This document shows, in pieces, positions 44,844 to 54,691 of a DNA stretch of 63,514 bases. Position numbers and translations under genes: made by a program. The stretch spans positions 1 to 63,514 of the forward strand of contig CASETM010000064.1 of NCBI GenBank assembly GCA_949290865.1. The letters run 5' to 3'. The notes under the pieces were generated by a model. That model was not told the origin of the DNA, did not search any database, and saw nothing but the letters and a program-made list of their open reading frames with translations. The stretch is from an uncultured Bacillota bacterium. Lineage in GTDB: Bacteria > Bacillota_I > Bacilli_A > Erysipelotrichales > Coprobacillaceae. Each line of letters starts with the position of its first letter. Positions within the stretch are counted from its first letter, which is position 1.

Positions 44844-45700
44844 TGAAAACAGTAAGAGAACTGATTAAAGAAGCAGAAAGCCGTCTTGATGATGAACATA
44901 AAGATGTCAATGTGGCTAAAGTACTGTTTTATCATTTGGCACATAAAGAACCCCATGAGTTATATTTGATGATGAATGAAGAAGTTGACCCGGAACTGGA
45001 AGCAGCATTTCTGAAGGGGATGGATCAATATTATCAGGGAACACCGATCCAGTATATCAAAGGATATGAAACTTTTTTTGGCAGAGATTTTATTGTCAAT
45101 GAAGATGTGCTTATTCCCCGTTATGAAACTGAGGAACTGGTTGAAAATATTCTTTATCGCATTGATGATTATTTTTCTGATGACAGAGAAATTCATCTGT
45201 GTGATGTTGGTACTGGTAGTGGAGCTATTGCTATTACTTTGGCTTTGGAAGAACCACGTTTAAAGGTCATTGCTACTGATATTTCCGAAAAAGCTTTAGC
45301 GGTGGCAAAGGAAAATGCCAGTCGCTTATCAGCAAGCGTGGAATTTCGTGCAGGTGATCTATTAGAACCCTTATTAAAGACAAATGAAAAAGTCGATATC
45401 TTTGTCTCTAATCCACCTTATATTCCTGATGATCAGGAAATCGAAGCTATGGTCAAAGACAATGAACCTCATGTTGCTTTGTTTGGTGGTAATGATGGTC
45501 TGTATTTCTATCGTAGGATATTTCAGGAAGTTAAACCTTTACTGAAAGAAAAAGCTTTGCTGGCTTTTGAAATGGGATTTGATCAAAGAGAACTGATGGA
45601 AGAAGCAATTCATCAGTTTTTTGGTGACCATCCTTTTGAAATCATTAAGGACATGAACGGCAAAGACAGGATGCTGTTTATTTACTATCATTTAAAATAA
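44843..45700 (+). CDS. prmC: Release factor glutamine methyltransferase
   Basis: 285-aa SAM-dependent methyltransferase that methylates the GGQ glutamine of release factors. The SAM motif DVGTGSGAIAITLA and the catalytic NPPY (ISNPPYIPDD) are present. The N-terminal helical domain recognises the release factor. Overlaps prfA by one base and is followed 2 bp later by a GNAT gene. Confidence 0.95.
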   Translation: MKTVRELIKEAESRLDDEHKDVNVAKVLFYHLAHKEPHELYLMMNEEVDPELEAAFLKGMDQYYQGTPIQYIKGYETFFGRDFIVNEDVLIPRYETEELVENILYRIDDYFSDDREIHLCDVGTGSGAIAITLALEEPRLKVIATDISEKALAVAKENASRLSASVEFRAGDLLEPLLKTNEKVDIFVSNPPYIPDDQEIEAMVKDNEPHVALFGGNDGLYFYRRIFQEVKPLLKEKALLAFEMGFDQRELMEEAIHQFFGDHPFEIIKDMNGKDRMLFIYYHLK

Positions 45701-45702
45701 CG

Positions 45703-46212
45703 ATGGAAATTGAAACTTTACGGTTAGTAATCAAAGATCTTTCATTGGATGACGTTTGTCGTTTCAGTGAATATCGCAATAAAAAAGAAGTGGCAAAGTA
45801 TCAGTCATGGAAAGATTATCCAATAAAAAAAGCCCAAAAGCGAATTGCCTATTGTCTGAAACATCCTTTTCATGGTCAAGTAGGCAATTATCAGTTAGGG
45901 ATTTATTTAAAAGACAACGATTATCTCATTGGTGATTTATTTATTGAAATTGAAGGGAAAACCTCGTTTACCATTGGTTATACCCTGGATAGTCTGTACT
46001 GGTCAAAGGGTTATGCCAGTGAAGCTTTGACGGCAATCTGTCGCTATATGGCACGGCAGTATCATTTTAAGATCTGTCTGGCCCATGTTTATGAAGACAA
46101 TGAGAAATCTATACGGCTGTTGCAGAAACATGGCTTTGAATTTGTTCATAAATCGTGGTTTTATCAGGATATTTTGTATCGAAAAAGAATTAATGAAGAA
46201 GGAAGCGATTAA
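45703..46212 (+). CDS. GNAT acetyltransferase (RimJ/RimL-like)
   Basis: 169 aa. It starts METLRL-like (EIETLRLVIKDLSLDDVCRF), as in RimJ/RimL-type N-acetyltransferases. TIGYTLDSLYWSKGYASEAL is the acetyl-CoA pocket, and HVYEDNEKSIRLLQKHGFEF is the C-terminal motif. Targets may be protein N-termini or small molecules. It begins 2 bp after prmC and ends with a terminator. Confidence 0.9.
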   Translation: MEIETLRLVIKDLSLDDVCRFSEYRNKKEVAKYQSWKDYPIKKAQKRIAYCLKHPFHGQVGNYQLGIYLKDNDYLIGDLFIEIEGKTSFTIGYTLDSLYWSKGYASEALTAICRYMARQYHFKICLAHVYEDNEKSIRLLQKHGFEFVHKSWFYQDILYRKRINEEGSD

Positions 46213-46228
46213 TCGTCCTTCTTTTTTT
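46197..46228 (+). terminator. Terminator closing the prfA-prmC-GNAT operon
   Basis: GAAGGA / TCCTTC with an inner AGCGATTAATCG part, followed by seven T. Confidence 0.85.
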
Positions 46229-46306
46229 GTGCTGTTTCATGGAAACCTATTTTAATGACAAAATATTTATCTGACGGTCTATATAATGTAGGCGAGGTGG
46301 AAAAAT

Positions 46307-48478
46307 ATGGAGTTAGTCATATCAAAAAAAGTAAATTATTTTATTCCGTTAAGTTTATTTACAGGAACATTTATTTTAGCTTTTATGCAGATCAAGGGGA
46401 CGTCTTTACCTTTTGTTGTACCACTGCTGATTATTTCCTTTTGCAGCAGTTATGCTCATTTGGGACTTTATCTGCTGGCGGTGACGATCGCCCTGATACT
46501 TTCACAGCAGGGCTTTACCCTTATTGTTGTTTATACTTTGTTGTGTGTTCTTTTTGTTTTGAATATTTTTAAGGTGATGAAAACCAGACAGCTGCCGCTG
46601 CTGTTTTCCTTTTTGTCCATACCGTTTCTCTATATGAATGAGTATGGCATTTTTGACATTGTTTTTCTGGTTATGTGCAGTCTGATCAACAGTTATTTTT
46701 ATCTGCAGCTTTTGCCTTTGCTGATTCATCAGACCAGTGATCTTTATAATAGAAAAAGGCTGATGATCATTGCCATGGTAATAGAAACCATGATTGCTAC
46801 GTTGGCATTTTTCAATGTTGCCTATTGTATGGTCATTATGCGTTATTTTCTGCTGCTGGCCGTTTTCTATCTTTCGATAGAAAATGTTATGCCGACAATT
46901 TTGTATATTTCTTTGATCATGATCGTGATGATGCCATCATTAAAGAATGAGATGCTGGCAATGATTTTAACGATGAGTTTTTTCTTTATTCGCCAGCCCA
47001 AAAATAAAATGCTGTTTATCAGTGTTTATTTGCTGGCACATATGATCTTGCCGATTTTTATTGTCTATGACTATCAGTATTATGCACTGATGGTCATTAT
47101 TTCAGCTGTTCTGTTTCTGTTTTCACCACAGCTGAAAAACAAGACATTACAGATTCGCGAAGATTTTCAGGAAATCACATATCAGAATCAGCTGAAGAAT
47201 AAGGCTGAGGCCTTTGCTTCTTTATATCAGCAGCTTGTTGATATTTTTAAAGAAGAAACGAAAAAAACGAATATTTCTGAATATATTGGCTATGTTTATG
47301 AAGAGGTCTGCAGTGGCTGTGCTTCAAGAGATTACTGTTTCTACAGTCAGGATGGATTAAGCAGGCTTGGCAAGCTGATCAGTAAAGGAATGACCAGTGA
47401 ACTGGATATCAAGGATATTGATTATGTTCAGCGGCATTGTCTGAATCCTGATGATTATTTGGAAAGTATTGATCATCAGCAGAAAAGTTTCTATAAAATG
47501 ATGAAAGTGAATCATGTTAATGACAGTATGAAAAAGGAGCTGTTTCAAGAATTTTCAGTAATGGGGCATGTTTTTGAAAATTTTTCTAAAAATATTAAAG
47601 ATAATGATGAAGAATTTCATATCGCTGAACAGTTAAAAGCCTATAAATTTGATGTAGTGTTTGTCAAAAAAAACAGCTTTAATCAAAATTATACGCTGGA
47701 AATAGGTTTGGCTGATATAGATAAAGGTGTTATTGAAGAAGAACTGGTGCCAATTCTGGAAAATTTTCTGGGGGAAACCTTAGATATCGTCAGTGTAGAA
47801 CGGCAAAGAAAATATCTAGGTTACTGCTCTGTGATTTTGAAACATGAACTGAAATATACAGTTTTATTTTCCAGACAGCAGTATTCCCTGGATTCAGCAC
47901 AATGTGGAGACAGCTATATTTCTTTTGATCATGATCATCATCATTATATTGCTTTATCGGATGGGATGGGTCAAGGCTATGTGGCTCATAAAGAAAGTCA
48001 GCTGACATTGAATGTTCTATATCAGCTGATCAAAAATGATATAGGGTTGAAAGATACTTTGAATTCTGTCAATGCTTTACTGAAAATCAAAAATCAGGGA
48101 GATATGTATACAACGCTTGATCTGCTTGATTTTAATCTGATCAATGCCATGGTCAAAGTTATCAAATATGGAGCCAATGACAGCTATCTGCTAAGAAATA
48201 ATCGTATTGATGTTATTACTTCGCATTCCTTGCCGGTAGGAATGTCAGGACGGTTGAAGATTCTGTCATATGATATCAAAGTGCAGGAAGGCGATATTTT
48301 TATTATGGCCAGTGACGGTGTTGGCGATCATTTTTTACGTCTGCTGGAAACACATAAAGAAAAGCTGGCACAGATGGAAGTTTATGAAATGTCATCGTTC
48401 TTGTTCAATCAGGCTTTTGATGACAAGAAACTGGATGATATGACGATTCTGGTCGTAAAAGTGATCAGTCGAAAATAA
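46307..48478 (+). CDS. spoIIE: Stage II sporulation protein E phosphatase
   Basis: 723 aa. About ten N-terminal membrane helices (residues about 10-280). A middle region carries the SpoIIE Cys cluster CSGCASRDYC near 340. A C-terminal PP2C phosphatase domain has ALSDGMGQGYVA and ASDGVGDHF metal motifs. It dephosphorylates SpoIIAA to activate sigma-F in the forespore and localises to the polar septum. GAGGTGG precedes the start. TATAAT at about 46281 is the probable -10 box. This is the main sign of sporulation capacity in the window. Confidence 0.95.
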   Translation: MELVISKKVNYFIPLSLFTGTFILAFMQIKGTSLPFVVPLLIISFCSSYAHLGLYLLAVTIALILSQQGFTLIVVYTLLCVLFVLNIFKVMKTRQLPLLFSFLSIPFLYMNEYGIFDIVFLVMCSLINSYFYLQLLPLLIHQTSDLYNRKRLMIIAMVIETMIATLAFFNVAYCMVIMRYFLLLAVFYLSIENVMPTILYISLIMIVMMPSLKNEMLAMILTMSFFFIRQPKNKMLFISVYLLAHMILPIFIVYDYQYYALMVIISAVLFLFSPQLKNKTLQIREDFQEITYQNQLKNKAEAFASLYQQLVDIFKEETKKTNISEYIGYVYEEVCSGCASRDYCFYSQDGLSRLGKLISKGMTSELDIKDIDYVQRHCLNPDDYLESIDHQQKSFYKMMKVNHVNDSMKKELFQEFSVMGHVFENFSKNIKDNDEEFHIAEQLKAYKFDVVFVKKNSFNQNYTLEIGLADIDKGVIEEELVPILENFLGETLDIVSVERQRKYLGYCSVILKHELKYTVLFSRQQYSLDSAQCGDSYISFDHDHHHYIALSDGMGQGYVAHKESQLTLNVLYQLIKNDIGLKDTLNSVNALLKIKNQGDMYTTLDLLDFNLINAMVKVIKYGANDSYLLRNNRIDVITSHSLPVGMSGRLKILSYDIKVQEGDIFIMASDGVGDHFLRLLETHKEKLAQMEVYEMSSFLFNQAFDDKKLDDMTILVVKVISRK

Positions 48479-48479
48479 A

Positions 48480-48508
48480 TTGTCAACCGGGAAGAATTCC
48501 CTTATAAT
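48480..48508 (+). promoter_or_regulatory. Promoter of the tilS-hpt-ftsH operon
   Basis: TTGTCA (48480-48485), 17-bp spacer, TATAAT (48503-48508), right after the spoIIE stop. Confidence 0.8.
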
Positions 48509-48525
48509 AGCCCTGGTGATGAAAA

Positions 48526-49770
48526 ATGCTTGATGAAACGTTATTAAATCAAAATCAGAAATATATCGTTGGGGTTTCTGGCGGGGTCGATTCGATGGCT
48601 TTGCTGGATATGATGGTCAAACATAATTACCAGCTCGTGGTCGTCCATGTCAATTATCATTTCCGCAGCGACAGTGATATCGATGAAAAGCTGGTGCGTG
48701 ATTATTGTGCTTCACATCATCTTGAATGCTATGTCAGACAGGGGGATAAATCTGACTATGCCAACGGGAATTTTGAAATGATGGCCAGAGAGATGAGATA
48801 TGCTTTTTATGAAGAGACAGGGGAAAAACTGCATATCGATCATGTTATTCTTGCACATCATTTTGATGATGTCGTAGAAACAATCATCATGCAGCTGCAA
48901 AGACACAATAATCATGGCTATCTGGGTATAAAAGAGGTGTCTTTTGTGCACAATATGCATGTTATCAGACCACTGCTGCATGTCAGAAAGGAAGATCTAA
49001 AACAGTATTGTCAGCAAAACCGGGTTGTCTATCATGATGATTATACAAATGCTGATACGAGCTACACCCGCAACCGTATTAGACATGAAGAGATTGTTCA
49101 CTATGATATTGACAGACTGTATCAGCAGGCTCAGGAACATAATCAGCGCTATCTGCAAAAACTGGACAGACTGGCACCTGTTTTCAGCCAGTATGACCAG
49201 CTAGGCTTTTTGAAACTCAGTGACATTGATTCTGATGATTTACAGGATGTAATTTACCATATGCTCAAAAAAGCAGTTTATCCGCCATATATATCTCAAA
49301 ATCTGATTGATGAAGTGATGCGACAGCTTTCTTCAAAAAAACCAAATATCGAAATGAATCTGCCAGTTAATGCTGTGTTCATAAAAGAATATGATAATAT
49401 ACGTGTTGGTAAAAAAAGTGCCGATGATCATTACTGTGATGTGTATGATCATCCGGTTTTGGTGAAAACACCTTATTACGAAGTGAAAGATGATGGGCAT
49501 ATTCATGATGGGGTGTTTTTAAAAACTGAGGATTTCCCTGTTACGATTAGAAACTCTCTACCCGGAGATACGATAAAGACATCAGGAGGAACGAAAAAGG
49601 TGGCTCGTCTGTTTATCGATCGAAAGGTTTCCAAAGCGGAAAGGAAATACTGGCCGATTTTATTAAACAGTAAAAATGAAATTATTTTAATTCCGCATAT
49701 TGCGAAAAATATCGAGTATTTATATACAAAACCTAATATATTTGTGGTAAAATTAGACACGTCTAAGTGA
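48526..49770 (+). CDS. tilS: tRNA(Ile)-lysidine synthetase
   Basis: 414 aa. The PP-loop SGGVDSMALL (residues 18-27) binds ATP. HVNYHFRSDSDIDE and ILAHHFDDVVET are TilS-specific, and a C-terminal tRNA-binding domain follows. It converts C34 of tRNA-Ile(CAU) to lysidine, so the anticodon reads AUA. Essential in most bacteria. CTGGTGATG precedes the start. Followed by hpt 9 bp later, the classic tilS-hpt-ftsH order. Confidence 0.95.
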   Translation: MLDETLLNQNQKYIVGVSGGVDSMALLDMMVKHNYQLVVVHVNYHFRSDSDIDEKLVRDYCASHHLECYVRQGDKSDYANGNFEMMAREMRYAFYEETGEKLHIDHVILAHHFDDVVETIIMQLQRHNNHGYLGIKEVSFVHNMHVIRPLLHVRKEDLKQYCQQNRVVYHDDYTNADTSYTRNRIRHEEIVHYDIDRLYQQAQEHNQRYLQKLDRLAPVFSQYDQLGFLKLSDIDSDDLQDVIYHMLKKAVYPPYISQNLIDEVMRQLSSKKPNIEMNLPVNAVFIKEYDNIRVGKKSADDHYCDVYDHPVLVKTPYYEVKDDGHIHDGVFLKTEDFPVTIRNSLPGDTIKTSGGTKKVARLFIDRKVSKAERKYWPILLNSKNEIILIPHIAKNIEYLYTKPNIFVVKLDTSK

Positions 49771-49779
49771 GGTGTGTAT

Positions 49780-50313
49780 ATGCATAATGATATTAAAGAA
49801 ATTTTGTTTACTGAAGATCAAATCAGAAACAGATGTATAGAACTAGCAAAACAGATTGATGAAGATTACAAGGGTCAGGATTTGATCCTGGTGGGACTGT
49901 TAAAAGGTTCAGTACCTTTTATGGTAGAACTGGCTAAACATCTGCAAAGTGATGTTAAATTTGATTTTATGTCAGTCAGCAGCTATGATGGTGTACAGTC
50001 TAAAACTCTTGTTGTCAGACAGGATCTGAAAGAGGATATTCGTGGGAAAAACGTACTGATCGTGGAAGATATTCTTGATACCGGAAAAACACTTTACAAT
50101 GTAAAAGAAATGCTGGAAAAAAGAAACGCCCGCAGTGTCAAAATTGTGACGATGCTGGATAAAGAGGAAGGTCGTGTTTTTGATATGAAAGCCGATTATT
50201 CTTTATTCAAGATTCCTAATGCCTTTGTTGTTGGATTTGGACTTGATTTTAATGAACGTTATCGTCAGTTGCCATATGTCGGTATTTTAAAAGAAGAATG
50301 TTATAAAAAATAG
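49780..50313 (+). CDS. hpt: Hypoxanthine phosphoribosyltransferase
   Basis: 177 aa. The PRPP-binding motif VLIVEDILDTGKTL is clear. LLKGSVPFMVELAKH and FVVGFGLDFNERYRQLPYVG are further HGPRT signatures. Salvages hypoxanthine and guanine. The ATG at 49780 follows GAGGTG; a GTG two codons earlier is possible. Confidence 0.95.
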   Translation: MHNDIKEILFTEDQIRNRCIELAKQIDEDYKGQDLILVGLLKGSVPFMVELAKHLQSDVKFDFMSVSSYDGVQSKTLVVRQDLKEDIRGKNVLIVEDILDTGKTLYNVKEMLEKRNARSVKIVTMLDKEEGRVFDMKADYSLFKIPNAFVVGFGLDFNERYRQLPYVGILKEECYKK

Positions 50314-50325
50314 TAAGGAGAAAAT

Positions 50326-52281
50326 ATGGGTAAGAGAAAAGGATTAATCAAATCTTTATTGCCTTGGCTTGTCGTACTGGTTGTTTTAAGTGTCGCAATT
50401 CCTTTTTTTAATCAAGGAACGAGCACAGAAATCACATATGATGAGTTTACAAGGATCGTACAGGAAGATAAGATCACAGAAGTGGAGATTGTACCGTCTT
50501 CACTGGTTATCGATGTTAGTGGGAAATACAAAAAATCAGGAAGCAAGGAAGAAACAAGCTTTTCAGTTGTTATTCCAAAAACGGAAACTGAATTAGATTC
50601 ATTAGTAGGTCTTCTTGATGAAAATAAAGCAGAAGTCGTTATTGTTGATGCTAATGAAAGAGGATTGTTTTTAGATATCATTCTTTCGATTCTGCCATAT
50701 GTCCTGCTGATCGGGGCAATGTTCTTCTTTGTAAGAATGATGTCAAATACAGCTGGAGGAAACAATAAAGCCTTTGAATTTGGCAATTCTAGAGCAAAAC
50801 TGGAAAAGAATTCCAAAACAAGATTCAGCGATGTTGCAGGAATGGATGAAGAAAAAGAGGAAGTCAAAGAACTTGTTGATTTCTTGAAGACACCTAAGAA
50901 ATTCGTTTCTATGGGAGCGAAAATTCCTAGAGGGGTCTTACTGGTTGGGCCTCCAGGTACAGGGAAAACATTATTGGCTAGAGCTGTTGCTGGTGAAGCT
51001 AACGTTCCTTTCTATTCGATTTCAGGTTCTGAATTCGTGGAAATGTTTGTTGGGGTTGGAGCAGGACGTGTCAGAGACATGTTTAAAAAAGCCAAACAGA
51101 CAGCACCATGTATCATTTTCATTGATGAAATTGACGCCGTTGGGCGACAAAGAGGAACTGGTATGGGTGGTGGACACGATGAACGTGAACAGACACTGAA
51201 CCAGCTGCTTGTTGAAATGGATGGTTTCTCAGGAAATGAAGGAATTATCGTTTTGGCAGCAACCAACCGAGCAGACGTTTTGGATCCGGCGTTATTAAGA
51301 CCAGGACGTTTTGACAGACAGATTCAGGTTTCAAATCCTGATAAACGTGCACGAAGCGAAATTTTAAAGGTTCATGCTCGTAATAAGCATTTTGCTCCTG
51401 ATGTTAACTTTGACAACATTGCACAAAGAACACCAGGATTCTCGGGAGCAGAATTATCTAATGTTTTAAATGAAGCAGCGCTTTTAGCGGTCAGACAGAA
51501 TCATGATCTGATCACGATGGCGGACATTGATGAAGCGGTTGACCGTGTTATGGGTGGACCTGCGAAGAAATCACGTAAATATACAGAAAAAGAAAGACGT
51601 TTGGTGGCTTATCATGAAGCTGGACACGCTTTGATCGGTTTAACTTTGGAAGATGCCAATAAGGTTCAGAAAGTGACGATCGTACCACGTGGACAGGCTG
51701 GTGGCTATAACCTGATGACGCCTAAAGAAGAAACTTATTTCCAGACCAAGAGTCAGTTAAAGGCCATGATTGCTGGATATATGGGTGGACGTGTTTCAGA
51801 AGAAGTGTTCTTTGGAGATGTTTCTTCAGGAGCGCATAATGATATTGAACAGGCGACACGTATTGCCAGAATGATGGTTACAGAATTGGGAATGTCTGAT
51901 TTAGGACCAATCAAATACGATTCTGAAAACGGACAGGTTTTCCTGGGACGTGACTATACACAAAGAAGCAATACGCACTCTGGACAGATTGCCTACGAAA
52001 TTGATGTGCAGATTCGTAAGATCATTGATGCATGTTATGGCAAGGCAACAGAAATTATTCAAAACAACAAAGATAAATTAATTACTATAGCAGAAGCGCT
52101 ATTAGAACATGAAACATTATCTGGTGAAGATATTCAGTCTCTGTATGAAACAGGACATATGCTGGAAAAACATAATGGTTCAATTCATGATGATCATTTT
52201 GATGATAACAATAATGAATCACAGGCTCCACAGACACCTTCAATAGATGATGCTGATGATTTATTAGATGAAATGAAATAA
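50326..52281 (+). CDS. ftsH: ATP-dependent membrane zinc protease FtsH
   Basis: 651 aa. Two membrane helices (about 10-30 and 115-138) enclose an external domain. The AAA part has Walker A GPPGTGKT near 208, Walker B and the SRH region [10 protein letters not shown]. The zinc site HEAGH is near 430. Degrades membrane and regulatory proteins. The acidic tail ([11 protein letters not shown]) is usual. AAGGAG precedes the start. Confidence 0.97.
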   Translation: MGKRKGLIKSLLPWLVVLVVLSVAIPFFNQGTSTEITYDEFTRIVQEDKITEVEIVPSSLVIDVSGKYKKSGSKEETSFSVVIPKTETELDSLVGLLDENKAEVVIVDANERGLFLDIILSILPYVLLIGAMFFFVRMMSNTAGGNNKAFEFGNSRAKLEKNSKTRFSDVAGMDEEKEEVKELVDFLKTPKKFVSMGAKIPRGVLLVGPPGTGKTLLARAVAGEANVPFYSISGSEFVEMFVGVGAGRVRDMFKKAKQTAPCIIFIDEIDAVGRQRGTGMGGGHDEREQTLNQLLVEMDGFSGNEGIIVLAATNRADVLDPALLRPGRFDRQIQVSNPDKRARSEILKVHARNKHFAPDVNFDNIAQRTPGFSGAELSNVLNEAALLAVRQNHDLITMADIDEAVDRVMGGPAKKSRKYTEKERRLVAYHEAGHALIGLTLEDANKVQKVTIVPRGQAGGYNLMTPKEETYFQTKSQLKAMIAGYMGGRVSEEVFFGDVSSGAHNDIEQATRIARMMVTELGMSDLGPIKYDSENGQVFLGRDYTQRSNTHSGQIAYEIDVQIRKIIDACYGKATEIIQNNKDKLITIAEALLEHETLSGEDIQSLYETGHMLEKHNGSIHDDHFDDNNNESQAPQTPSIDDADDLLDEMK

Positions 52282-52301
52282 AAGCGTTTAGCGCTTTTTT
52301 T
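52281..52301 (+). terminator. Terminator after ftsH
   Basis: AAAGCG-TTTAG-CGCTTT followed by TTTT. The small gene starting at 52322 lies just downstream and must be read through or from its own start. Confidence 0.7.
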
Positions 52302-52321
52302 CATTTGGGAAAGGAGAAAGT

Positions 52322-52411
52322 ATGAGTACAAGAGCAAAAAGAATTTTTATCATTTTCATGGTGATGTGTATGATCATTCCGATTTTTTCTTCAGTACTCT
52401 ATTGGTGGTAA
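52322..52411 (+). CDS. 29-aa single-helix membrane peptide
   Basis: A small gene wedged between ftsH and hslO. GGGAAAGGAGAAAG precedes ATG, a strong ribosome site. The product is MSTRAKRIF followed by a hydrophobic stretch of about 18 residues (IIFMVMCMIIPIFSSVLY) and WW. The positive N-terminus predicts an N-in orientation. The stop is directly abutted by the hslO start at 52412, so they are coupled. Possibly related to DUF4044-type micro-proteins; function unknown. Confidence 0.75.
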   Translation: MSTRAKRIFIIFMVMCMIIPIFSSVLYWW

Positions 52412-53284
52412 ATGATGAAAGATTATTTGATTAGAGGATTGGTTGAAAGCAGAAACTGTCGTGTTTTTGCCTGTTCAACGACGCATCTGTTAGAAGAAGC
52501 AAGAGTAAAACATGGATTATGGCCAACAGCATCGGCAGCGCTGGGCAGAATGATGTCAGCAACACTGATGATGGCGGCAATGAATAAAAATAATGAAAAA
52601 ATGACCGTCACGATCAATGGTGGCGGTCCAATTGGAACGATGATGGCTGTGACCAATGGCGATGGCAATATCAAAGGATTTGTCGGTAATCCTCAGGTTC
52701 ATTATACCTATAATTCAAATGGTCATCTGGCAGTCGGTGTCGCAGTTGGCAATCAGGGAACATTGCAGGTTATCAAGGATATGGGATTAAAGGAACCGTT
52801 CTGTGGGACTGTGCCTTTACAGACTGGAGAAATTGGCGATGATTTTTCGTATTATTTTATGTTGAGTGAACAGACACCTTCTGTTGTTTCGGTAGGAGTA
52901 CTGGTCAATGATACGAATGAGATCCTTGCTTCGGGTGGCTTTATCATTCAGCTGCTGCCAGAAGCTACAGAAGAGGATATTACCTATATTGAAAGCAGGA
53001 TCAAGGATTTTCCAGCAGTTTCTTCATTGATCAATGATGGCAAAACACCAGAAGATATTTTGGCGATGCTGTTTGATGATGTGGAAATCACTGATCATCA
53101 GGATCTGCATTATCACTGTGACTGTTCTCGTGAAAAAATGCTGTCAGCTTTGGCCACTATAGGAAAAGCAGAACTGCAGGAAATGATTGATCAGGATCAT
53201 GGATGTGAAATGTCATGTCAGTTCTGTAATCAGAAATATACGTTTACTGAAGAAGAATTGAAGTCACTGTTATTGAATAACTGA
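52412..53284 (+). CDS. hslO: Redox-regulated chaperone Hsp33
   Basis: 290 aa. The N-terminal domain has DYLIRGLVESRNCRVFACST and GNPQVHYTYNSNG. The C-terminal zinc/redox switch has CxC (HCDCS) and CxxC (CQFC). Disulfide formation under oxidative stress activates holdase function. ATG at 52412 directly follows the stop of the small membrane peptide gene. Confidence 0.95.
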   Translation: MMKDYLIRGLVESRNCRVFACSTTHLLEEARVKHGLWPTASAALGRMMSATLMMAAMNKNNEKMTVTINGGGPIGTMMAVTNGDGNIKGFVGNPQVHYTYNSNGHLAVGVAVGNQGTLQVIKDMGLKEPFCGTVPLQTGEIGDDFSYYFMLSEQTPSVVSVGVLVNDTNEILASGGFIIQLLPEATEEDITYIESRIKDFPAVSSLINDGKTPEDILAMLFDDVEITDHQDLHYHCDCSREKMLSALATIGKAELQEMIDQDHGCEMSCQFCNQKYTFTEEELKSLLLNN

Positions 53285-53296
53285 TTCTTATGTAAA

Positions 53297-53328
53297 AATA
53301 AAGACAGGCAAATGTCTTTATTTTTTTT
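53297..53328 (+). terminator. Terminator after hslO
   Basis: AATAAAGACA-GGCAAA-TGTCTTTATT followed by six T. Confidence 0.85.
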
Positions 53329-53349
53329 GGAAAACAACTTGTATGATAT

Positions 53350-53405
53350 AGATAACTTACATCTATTTTGGGGGAGGAAAATAGAGGGGATAAAGTAAGC
53401 TATCT
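53350..53405 (+). other. Structured leader RNA candidate before dusB
   Basis: Two nested stems. Outer AGATAACTTAC (53350-53360) pairs with GTAAGCTATCT (53395-53405) with one mismatch. Inner TCTATTTT (53362-53369) pairs with AAAATAGA (53378-53385). The loop GGGGGAGG and the bulge GGGGATAAA are purine-rich. It ends in GTTTTTATT and lies about 80 bp before dusB. It matches no riboswitch class I recognise. Confidence 0.45.
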
Positions 53406-53483
53406 GTTTTTATTATGGTTTTGTAAGTCTTTTTTATTCATTTTTTTTGTAAATAATGATAGTATATCAAAGAGGTCGAGAAA

Positions 53484-54467
53484 ATGTTGAAAATAGGAAA
53501 TGTAGAAATTAAAAATCAGGTTGTCATGGCACCGATGGCTGGAATTACTAATCTGGCCTTTCGTCAGATCATCAAGGAGTTTGGTGCGGGACTGGTCTAT
53601 TCAGAAATGGTCAGTGACAAGGCAATCTGTTATGGGAATAAAAAGACACTGGATATGCTGAAAGTTGATGACGCTGAACATCCGGTTTCTATCCAGCTTT
53701 TTGGCGGAGAAGTGGAAACGATGGTCAAAGCAGCGAAATATATTGATGAACACAGTGACTGTGATATTATCGATATTAACTGTGGCTGTCCGGTTAATAA
53801 GGTCTTAAAAGCAAATGCGGGCAGTCAGCTGTTAAAAGATCCGCAGCTGATTTATGAAATCGTGGCGAATATTGTTAAGAATGTCAAGAAACCTGTCACT
53901 GTGAAGATTCGCAGTGGGTTTGATAAGGAGCATATCAATGCGGTTGAAGTAGCACAGCTGATCGAAAAAGCGGGAGCCAGTGCCATCGCTGTTCATGGCC
54001 GTACCCGTTCACAGATGTATGAAGGAAAGGCCGACTGGCAGATCATCAGACAGGTCAAAGAAGCTGTCAGTATTCCCGTTATCGGTAACGGTGATATCCG
54101 CAGTGTTGATGATGCTAAAAGAATGCTTCAGGAAACAGGCTGTGATGCTGTTATGATTGGACGAGCAGCGTTAGGAAATCCCTGGCTGATCAAACAGATC
54201 TGTGAAGGACTTAACAGTGACGAGCCAGTGAGTGAAGTCAGCTATCATGACAAGATCAGCTGGTGTTTGAATCATGCACAAAGACTGATGACAATCGAAC
54301 CAGAAAGAGTGGCGATGTCACAGATGCGAGGGCATGCACCGTGGTATATCAAAGGTCTGAAAAATTCGGCGAAAGTCAAGAATGAACTGGCAAAAGTCAA
54401 TACATATAAAGAGCTTGAAAAAATACTGTTAGACTATGAACAGACATTAAATGAAATTTATAAATAG
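53484..54467 (+). CDS. dusB: tRNA-dihydrouridine synthase DusB
   Basis: 327-aa FMN enzyme that reduces uridine to dihydrouridine in tRNA D-loops. [15 protein letters not shown] is the N-terminal FMN-barrel signature. [20 protein letters not shown] contains the catalytic Cys, and [15 protein letters not shown] with GNGDIRS follow. AGAGGTCGAG precedes the start. Full length. Confidence 0.95.
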   Translation: MLKIGNVEIKNQVVMAPMAGITNLAFRQIIKEFGAGLVYSEMVSDKAICYGNKKTLDMLKVDDAEHPVSIQLFGGEVETMVKAAKYIDEHSDCDIIDINCGCPVNKVLKANAGSQLLKDPQLIYEIVANIVKNVKKPVTVKIRSGFDKEHINAVEVAQLIEKAGASAIAVHGRTRSQMYEGKADWQIIRQVKEAVSIPVIGNGDIRSVDDAKRMLQETGCDAVMIGRAALGNPWLIKQICEGLNSDEPVSEVSYHDKISWCLNHAQRLMTIEPERVAMSQMRGHAPWYIKGLKNSAKVKNELAKVNTYKELEKILLDYEQTLNEIYK

Positions 54468-54492
54468 AGCAGCTTTTTCCTGGCTGCTTTTC
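54468..54492 (+). terminator. Terminator after dusB
   Basis: GAGCAGC-TTTTTCCTG-GCTGCTT followed by TTC. Confidence 0.75.
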
Positions 54493-54559
54493 TTATATGG
54501 ATTTTTTTGAAAAATGGCGAAAATTATATTTTGAAGTTCAAATGAAAAAAAAGAAGAAT

Positions 54560-54573
54560 TTTAAGCGCTTACA
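54560..54573. promoter_or_regulatory. Possible cre (CcpA) site
   Basis: TTTAAGCGCTTACA differs at one position from the consensus TGWAAGCGYTTWCW. It lies upstream of a -35/-10 pair (TTTACT 54618, TAGAAT 54640) of the DUF6465 gene. Confidence 0.4.
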
Positions 54574-54691
54574 TATAAAAAAATATTGATTTAATGGTGA
54601 TTTTTTAATGAAAAAGCTTTACTTTTTCTTAAAATAGTATAGAATACTGCTAGGAGGAAGTAGAAACAAAGGTTTTGAATTCAAAGTAAAA

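Noticed and set aside
46245-46270. Spo0A box before spoIIE (TGACAAA)
   Set aside because: One mismatch to the 7-bp core in AT-rich DNA is too weak to call.
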